Source: Epiperipatus broadwayi (lineage: Eukaryota; Onychophora; Udeonychophora; Euonychophora; Peripatidae). Taken from it: DNA of 64,000 bases. The translations under genes and the position numbers were made by a program. The DNA is taken from NCBI GenBank assembly GCA_028023455.1, contig JAQFVV010006208.1, positions 5,814,963 to 5,878,962 of the forward strand, read 5' to 3'. The notes under the pieces were generated by a model. It saw only the letters and a list, made by a program, of their open reading frames with translations. It did not search any database and had not been told where the DNA came from. The first letter of the stretch is position 1. Each line of letters opens with the position of its first letter. Shown piece after piece: positions 57,425-64,000 of the stretch.

Positions 57425-58180
57425 GTATTGATGAAATCATTTATTACTATTTTTTTTTATTTGCAAATATTGATATTTTATTTTTAATGAAATTTTACTA
57501 AAACGTAAAGATTTGATGGAGATTTTTTTTTTTAATTAAGAAATATATTTAAAAAACCTTTCAAGAGCAACCTTTATTAATCAAAAGATTACAGATTATT
57601 TTGGGTCTACTTTCCCATTATAAATTACAAAGCATTTAATTTTATAAATATAACAAATTATTCATTTGATTATAATAGACTATACATTTCGTAACAATTA
57701 TATCTACATAAGTGTATTCCCAATCGTATTTAATATCTATTTGTGCATCGATCAATATGATCTAGCCATAGATGAGCATCTTAGGAGGCCCATGATTACC
57801 ACTCCTTGAACCCTGAAGTGAAAATCCATCTGCTTCATCCGAATAGGCAGCTATTCAGCATTTCGCCAACTACCACAACAGAAAACGAGATCCAAGGCCC
57901 AGGACCACCAAGACCCAATAACTCTATCCGACCCTAGTCACACCAAAACTCATGCACTTCCATGTAATAATCACATAATTAAGCAGGGCAATACATTTTG
58001 CCAAGAGTTATACATTGTCATGAGCAAGAAACCTCCATAAATTTATGTCAAAATGAAGCATTTAAGGCAGAAAAAAACTCATAGCAACTTTAAAATTATG
58101 AGCATTAAATACTGGGTTTTCCAAAAAAAAAAAAAAAAGAAGAAGAAAAAGAAAACAAAGATTGAATTAAACATTAAAAC
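57425..58180. other. Intron sequence with a GC-richer patch
   Basis: 57770-57965 is clearly GC-richer than its surroundings (CCAAGGCCCAGGACCACCAA). Partial open frames exist on both strands, none recognisable. It could be a captured or retrocopied fragment. Confidence 0.35.
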
Positions 58181-58184
58181 TATA

Positions 58185-58665
58185 AATAAATACTTTGATC
58201 AGAATATTAATGCAGATAAAGATTAGTGGATGAAATTAATCACTGAATAAAATTTGATTGGTGTGTTTGTGGTAGACATTAACTTAATACTAAAAAGAAA
58301 TGTGTATATTCTTGAAAATGAAGATGTTTAGTTACAACTCTTCTATAAGATGCAGACAACAAAGTAAAATATAAAGAGAAAGTATCAAATATAAAATACA
58401 TGGGTGAAACAATAAACAGGGATATCTAATACCACTGAAAAAAAAAAGAAACTGAAATGAAATTATGTTATACATGTCTCTGTAAGAGATGATAATAAAT
58501 GGAGGAATGAAGTCTTCAATTTTCAAGAGACTGTAAAAGATGTAGAAAGAAGCCATATATGAGATCGGAGGATAAAAATGTTTGCCGTAATGTTATGGAG
58601 AAGGAATCTATGGATCAGAGAAACTATGAGAGATTTTAATTCTGCAATGGACTGGTAGTGAATAA
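58185..58665 (+). pseudogene. Old RTE-like LINE 3' fragment
   Basis: GGATGAAATTAATCACTGAA (DEINHRI-like), then decayed versions of the MERCILG, KRPRKRPH-like and ILQWID ends, finishing near CTGCAATGGACTGGTAGTGA. Strongly mutated. Confidence 0.65.
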
Positions 58666-58867
58666 CAGTGGTTATAAAAAATACTGACAGAATTTTTGTT
58701 TTAAGATTTTCATATATTTTTTGTAACAATTACTTTAAATTAATAATAATTTGTGTATCTTCATCTTTATTTATTCTTGAATTTGCAGTTAGAAGCACAG
58801 ATTTTTTTTTATCTAATCTATTTTTAATATTTAAATACATATATGTTTTCTTTACTAAACTTAATAT

Positions 58868-59797
58868 AATTATAAGGGACTTGAATTCAGACTTTCAAAC
58901 TCCCTACAGTTATCCAATCCATTTTATGCAACTGATATATATGACCACATACATGTGAAAAAAGATAAATAATATATGTATTTTGTGCTGAACCAGCACT
59001 CATCAGTTGGTCCAGATCATCATCTCCCACACATATTTATAATTAGTGGTCAGTTTATATTAAGATAGAAAATGTTCAAACTTTAATAGATAAGCTTCAA
59101 TATTCTCACAATCCATAAATGCTCAAAGCTTTTGCTGATGCCAATATTATTGTCAGAACCATGTTAACCTTAAGTCAATCTAATCCCTCATACATAGGAC
59201 CTTAATATGTCCATTTGATTATACGGAAGAGAGATGGACAGAATATAGGCTGAATATATAATATTTAAATACATGTACATTTTTCATGCAAAGTCAGATT
59301 CTCATACCCATGTTAACCTTAAGTCAATCTGACTTTGCATGCAAAATGTACGTGTATTTAAATATTATATATTCAGCCCGTTTTTTGTCCATCCCTCTTC
59401 TGTATAATCGAATGGACATATTAAGGTTCTAGGTGTGAGGGATGAGCTTGACTTAAGGTTAACATGGGTATAACAATAATATTGGCATCAGAAAGGCTTT
59501 GAGTATTCCATCTTCAGATTTTCAATGATATGGATGGTTGAAGATTTAGAGATCGGAGAAGATTCCCACTTGTCCATTAAAGTTTGAAAATTTGCTATCT
59601 TAATATAAACTGAGCACTTGTTGTGTATATGTGTGGGAGATGATGATCTAGACCAACTGGTGAGTTCTGGTTCAGTATGAAATATATATTGGGGATATCA
59701 TTTATCTTTTTTACATGTAAGTGGTCATGAATATGTGGTCATGTGGATTAGATAGCTGAAGGGAGTTTGAAAGTCTGAGTTCTAATCTATTTTTAGA
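58868..59797. mobile_element. Complete family B foldback, about 930 bp
   Basis: Both arms, each about 460 bp, are present: TAAGGGACTTGAATTCAGAC at 58873 pairs with the end near 59797, and the arms meet near 59300 (CATGCAAAGTCAGATT with AATCTGACTTTGCATG). This copy defines the family and shows that other B copies are single arms or deletion derivatives. Decayed ribozymes lie at about 58985-59035 (minus, GAAA changed to AAAA) and 59645-59700 (plus, CTGGTGA). No protein is encoded. Confidence 0.85.
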
Positions 59798-59965
59798 ACT
59801 AATTTATTTAGTAGGTTCAGTTAACTTGATTATTCAAAGTTAAGATTACTTAATGTTAAATAATGTCAATTAGGGAATGATAAAAAAAAAAATTAAAAGT
59901 ACATATATTTAAAGAAAAAACAGATTTGTAATACTTATCTTTAGTACTACCACTGCTTCTTGTTA

Positions 59966-60052
<87 letters not shown>

Positions 60053-60075
60053 GATGATGATGATGATGATGATGA
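59966..60075. repeat. TTA microsatellite joined to TGA microsatellite
   Basis: About 29 uninterrupted TTA units (59966-60052) pass directly into about 8 TGA units (60052-60075). Confidence 0.95.
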
Positions 60076-61176
60076 GTAATCTGCTATGCATAAGAACTTA
60101 GTTGGACTATGTGAGCCAGGCTATTTTATGGAGCACATTTTCTAGCCCTTCCATTTCTACAGTAATCAAGGTGATCCCGAAATAAAGCTGCCTAAGCTTA
60201 AAATCTGAAATTCTTATCTCAAATCCAGTTCCAAACAAACTCATTAGTGGTTGTATTGCCACAAGCAAAAATTACAACTAAAGACCACTAACTTATTAAG
60301 CCTATTCCCAGCATAACTCTAAAGGATTTGGGCTAAAAGGAAGAAAGAAATTGGTGACAAAAATATTGAGTATTAGTCAAAGGATTGAAATGTCACGCAA
60401 ACAAACAACTCCATTGTCACAACTAGTACATAATGATAACCAATAGCATAAGAGGCCTACGATGACTGGCTCTATACTAAATTAAATAATGAAGAAGGAA
60501 AAGAGAGAATCAGGAAAAACCGTTTGCATGAGAAACAATACATTGCCTTTAATAAAACAACATTCTATCCTACAAGACAGCAGGAGGTAGGTAGTCTTGG
60601 TTAGCACTGTGTATTTTTTGTTCACAGTTGATTCCCAAATTTGAAACTCATTTCACTATTTGTTACCTATGGAAACCTTTGGTATTTAACAAGTAATGAT
60701 TATATTATGTAAGATCAATATTTGTTATGCAAAGTCAATGTGATAAAATAAGTATATAAGTGCTGCATATTTTATTTATTTAAGGTTTGTTGCCCAGAAC
60801 TTTCAGTTAGCTAGACAAATTCATTCTTCCTTTCTCATTTTTTTTGCTTTCTTCAGTCAGAAAATCAATTAGGAATCTTTGACTTACCACTAAAGCAATT
60901 ACCTTAAATCTTTGCAAATGTGTTAAAATGTAAGCTTGCACGGATGTCAATCATAATCCGAAATAATTAAATTAGTAAATCATTATATAGTTAGTTGCTA
61001 GAAGAACAGAATTTTAGTATAACTGATTATATATATATATTTAGTTTAATTTTATTTATTACTTATAATTATTTTGATTAATAATTTTTTTAAAATCATA
61101 TTTACAAGAGTTGGACAAAATGATAGAAATACTTATCATACATACATTATATTTCTGGCATTTTCTTTCACAATTT
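60076..61176. other. Intron sequence, nothing recognised
   Basis: 60080-60540 is slightly GC-richer and might be a decayed element. The TGA run beside it resembles LINE 3' microsatellites, but no LINE protein motif could be read. Confidence 0.35.
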
Positions 61177-61275
61177 GTCAAGCGTTTGTGGCTTAGTGGT
61201 TAGCACAGCTGCCTTCCAAGCAGCTGGCCTGGGTTCGTTTCCCGGTCAACACATTTGACATATGAAGGGAAAAAG
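61177..61275 (+). mobile_element. tRNA-derived SINE, short subfamily
   Basis: GTCAAGCGTTTGTGGCTTAG, TGGTTAGCACAGCTGCCTTC, GGGTTCGTTTCCCGG, ACACATTTGACATATG. No clear target duplication. Confidence 0.85.
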
Positions 61276-63158
61276 TACACATCAATATAACTTTAATTTT
61301 CTTCTAAAAATACTGCCTCAAGAAGAATGATAATGATTATCTTTATAATAAGCTGACATTAGTTTCATAGTTGTTTGAATATGAAATGATTCAAATGTCA
61401 ATTTGAATATCCCTACTGAGCTGCTTGAGTGAATATTGCTTTAATTAAATATTGGACTATATAAGCCAGAACCAGCTTTGGTAAAAATCATTGCTTATAT
61501 AGAGGGAGTGATAGATTATGGTTTGCAGCCAAAACTCACTGAAATATTGAGAAGCAAGACTCTGTAGAGAATACACAATTCTTATTAATATTTTAGTAAA
61601 CTTTCAAAAACTAGCATTATCAGTAGCTTAGGAAGTGGATGATATCTGATCGGAAATATGTCCTAGGTCAAATGAATCATGGCATATGCTTTTCCCAGTC
61701 CCTGGAATGATTTGTATGGGGAATTGCTTTTTCATACTGAAACATTTTTTATTAAATTATTAAATTCATTTCGTAATGCAAAAATTATTTTCCAGCAACA
61801 TCTTCATTTTCTGACACGATAATCTGTCAGTTTATGTTCCCTTCATAGCCAAATATTGACCTCAGGAATAAAAGGATGATGTTACATATCTTAGACTCCT
61901 TAAACATTAATTAGGTAATTATTATTCTAACCTATGTAGACTATTCTTAAATATGAATTAGAGGTTAATAACCTCCAATAATATTTCACATTGATTTTGA
62001 AGCTTTTTTCCATGAGACATAGCCAAAAAATTTTATCATTTTATCCAATAGTTCTAGTTGTCAATGATTGCCTACCTAAACAAAAGTATTACTGGTGTTC
62101 CTGTTATTTTCTCCATGCGTTTATATTTGCTTTTAGTTTATAGATATTTAATGTATTCTATATTTCTGAGATCTCCCCCCTTCCCCACATACATATTTTA
62201 TCGCTCCTCCTTTGCGTTAAAAGCGCAACTAATTGACTAGCAGTAATTCGCTTACTTAAAATGATTTTAATTATACTGCTATAATTGTTTTAATTAAAAA
62301 TACGGCTTTTTTTTCCAAGTTCAGAAATAAATATATTTGCTCATTTTTCCTGATCAAAATCTATATTAAAATAACTGATAACATATTAATAGATGTTCTA
62401 ATTAATATTATTATGTCAAGTTGCAATCTGCCTTCTAAACCTGCTTCATTTTCAATGCCCTTAATATATTCTTCCTTTTAGCTAGTACTGGCTGCCTAAG
62501 TCTTATTATATATATTTCTACTTTTTTTTGTTTATAATTATGAATAATAAACGAACTTTTTTAATACTACCAACATAATTTAATCGAGACGACTTGGGTG
62601 ATACTTTTTATGAGTTAGTAACTGCCAGCCCCCCCCCCCCAACTCCACTATACCTACCCAGCTGTTTTTTTTTAATCACATTAACAATTTAAATATTTAC
62701 TTTGAGACAAATTTTTAACAATTTAGTATGAAAATTCCTTAGCAAGTGAAAACACAAAAAGATTATTTTGTTGTTGTTCTTTTAAAAATATAATGCATGA
62801 TAACACTAGTAAAGCCTCCCCTCCTATGTTGTCCATTTAAGCTCTGCATGAAATATTCAAAACTGCTTTCTGTAACTTCCTTATAAGAAAACAATATCTA
62901 CGTAATTTTTTTAGACCAATTATCTGTAAGTAAAAGGGTTAACCTGAGGGCCAGCTCTGATGGTAATTAAGAGTTTTACAACTTTTCAAAATCTTTAATT
63001 ATTGAAAAAAAAAAAAAGATGATTTAAGATTTAAAATAAACCGAATGAAATATTTTAATGTTAAAGTTTTTGTCCTCGTAAAAAAAAGTATTTTATCATT
63101 TTATAAATAAGCTTGTATCCTGTCAGACATTAACAGGTGTGTATATTTTTTAAAATAG
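61276..63158. other. Intron 3' part, nothing recognised
   Basis: A+T-rich, with a poly-C run near 62628. Ends in the acceptor TTTTTTAAAATAG, which is weaker in pyrimidines than the other acceptors. Confidence 0.45.
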
Positions 63159-63461
63159 GAAAAGGAAAAGACGACTTACAGGCACCCAAGGTTCTCCAAC
63201 CTTTGAAAGATTTAGAAGCCTTTGAAAATACTTTGTTAAGATTAGAATGCCGGATTACTGGAGAACCCGAACCTGATATTACCTGGTATAAAAACGAGCG
63301 AGAAATTAAAGAAAATTATCGGATTCGGATAGAATTTACAGACGATGATATTTGCTCTTTGGTTATAAAAGATGTTAACATGCAGGATAAAGGTAAATAT
63401 ACCGTAGAAGCAAGAAATAAACTTGGCAAGACTACAACAAGCTGTCAGTTAAGACTGAAAG
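63159..63461 (+). CDS. Second I-set Ig exon of the giant muscle protein
   Basis: Encodes a second complete I-set Ig domain in tandem with the one at 5925, joined through the 42-nt linker exon. The 100 whole codons include APKVLQPLKDLEAFENT at 8-24, B-strand Cys30 (LEC), C-strand Trp42 (ITWYKNE), ICSLVIKDV at 64-72, and the F-strand D-K-G-K-Y pattern at 76-80. Val82 stands where the F-strand cysteine normally is, so the classic disulfide cannot form; this is tolerated in cytoplasmic titin-type Igs. The acceptor and the GTAAGC donor at 63462 are both phase 1, so Ig-module exons could be shuffled or skipped in frame. The apparent upstream GTG-started frame is intron read-through. Confidence 0.9.
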
Positions 63462-64000
63462 GTAAGCAATATTTTATTTATTTAGTTCACGAAAGACTAA
63501 TAGATTTGTTATTATTATTAAAAAAAAACTAACGAGAAGTTATTAGAGGTTTGATTATTTTATCCAGATATAATCATGTATATATTTATCTGTCTTTTTT
63601 TTTTTTTTCATATGTCATAGCATCGGCCGGGACGCCCACAACCGTCTGCAACCAACTACTTGCTTGCATGGCGACTGCGATACCTCTCGGCTATCTGTCT
63701 TTGAGGGGAAAAAATAACAATAACCAATAAGTGATAACATTATTGATGAGATATTCCTATAATAGAATTATTAAGTAATATAGGTTATCATTTCGCGATA
63801 CACCCTCACACAAGATTTATATATATATATTTTTAAAAAATCAATATGCACATTTTATGACTAATTTACATAATATTGTAATTATTTGAATATTAATTAT
63901 TTTTAATAAATGTATAGAAAATGCTAAAAATGCACTATTATACGTGCTTAATGTTCGTTGCATACGTTATGTAGACGAGTAAAATTATCCTGCCTCATTC
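63462..64000 (+). other. Start of the next intron
   Basis: Begins GTAAGC. Contains a SINE at 63598-63691 and otherwise A+T-rich sequence to the window end. Confidence 0.75.
63587..63702 (-). mobile_element. tRNA-derived SINE with 11-bp target duplication
   Basis: SINE 63598-63691, minus strand, long subfamily (GCAAGTAGTTGGTTGCAGAC, CGGCCGATGCTATGACATAT, A tail). Exact TATCTGTCTTT on both sides (63587-63597, 63692-63702). It lies about 130 bp after the Ig exon. The B box region is partly deleted. Confidence 0.9.

Larger units (their letters stand above)
31655..63158 (+). other. Intron 2 of the Ig-repeat gene (about 31.5 kb)
   Basis: Bounded by GTATGT at 31655 and TTTTTTAAAATAG ending at 63158. 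Filled with nested mobile elements listed separately. Confidence 0.8.

Noticed and set aside
1-64000. CRISPR array, operons or prokaryotic genes
   Set aside because: Repeats are dispersed, inverted or tandem transposon parts without regular spacers, and coding sequence is split by GT-AG introns, so this is eukaryotic DNA.

Overview
This is A+T-rich animal nuclear DNA, most likely from an invertebrate. It carries three exons of one large muscle-type immunoglobulin-repeat protein (titin/stretchin/twitchin/obscurin class) on the + strand. An Ig-domain exon (5925-6214), a 42-nt linker exon (31613-31654) and a second Ig-domain exon (63159-63461) have splice sites and phases that fit together exactly, giving introns of about 25.4 kb and 31.5 kb. 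Animal origin follows from the intracellular I-set Ig domains, GT-AG introns, a tRNA-derived SINE and animal-type retrotransposons. I cannot name the species.

The introns are built from layered mobile elements. Retrotransposons include at least eight fragments of one RTE-like/endonuclease-RT LINE family whose intact 3' ends finish in GATGAT repeats (18.66-22.08, 32.1-32.8, 35.76-36.56, 45.73-45.91, 48.0-49.88, 58.2-58.67 kb), a decayed Jockey/CR1-type LINE with PHD-finger ORF1, endonuclease and RT (34.24-38.78 kb, minus), two LINE zinc-knuckle 3' fragments, and a decayed Penelope-like element with a YVDD reverse transcriptase and a GIY-YIG endonuclease (12.69-13.74 kb, minus). Eleven copies of a tRNA-derived SINE are present, several with clear target-site duplications (TSDs), plus a polyadenylated processed retrocopy of a cellular mRNA (52.2-52.67 kb). 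DNA elements include a hAT MITE with an 8-bp TSD, a MITE with perfect 94-bp terminal inverted repeats (TIRs) and TA duplications, a pogo/Tigger-like element, and many long foldbacks. Nesting is visible: RTE and pogo-like elements inside the Jockey/CR1 endonuclease region, hAT + SINE + hammerhead repeat inside an RTE copy, and a SINE inside a foldback arm.

The most striking content is a large set of hammerhead self-cleaving ribozyme (HHR) motifs inside these repeats. Repeat family A has CTGATGA and GAAAC cores, a covarying stem II, a palindromic minimal stem III (ACTAGT), a GUC cleavage triplet and a stem I split by an internal loop. Families B, C and D differ outside but share one ribozyme module (stem II GTGCT/AGCAC, loop GGTTC, minimal stem III, stem I CCAA/TTGG). 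I count about 17 copies of this module; five keep the full catalytic core. They sit mostly as inverted pairs in foldback arms and once as a direct tandem pair about 212 bp apart, the layout expected of animal retrozymes. A third class (CTGAWGA plus one extra base, covarying stem, GAAAC) occurs in further foldbacks.

A short possible terminal exon on the minus strand (24085-24182), with an acceptor-like site and a glycine/proline-rich open frame, may belong to a nested gene. Everything else is A+T-rich intron sequence in which I recognise nothing.
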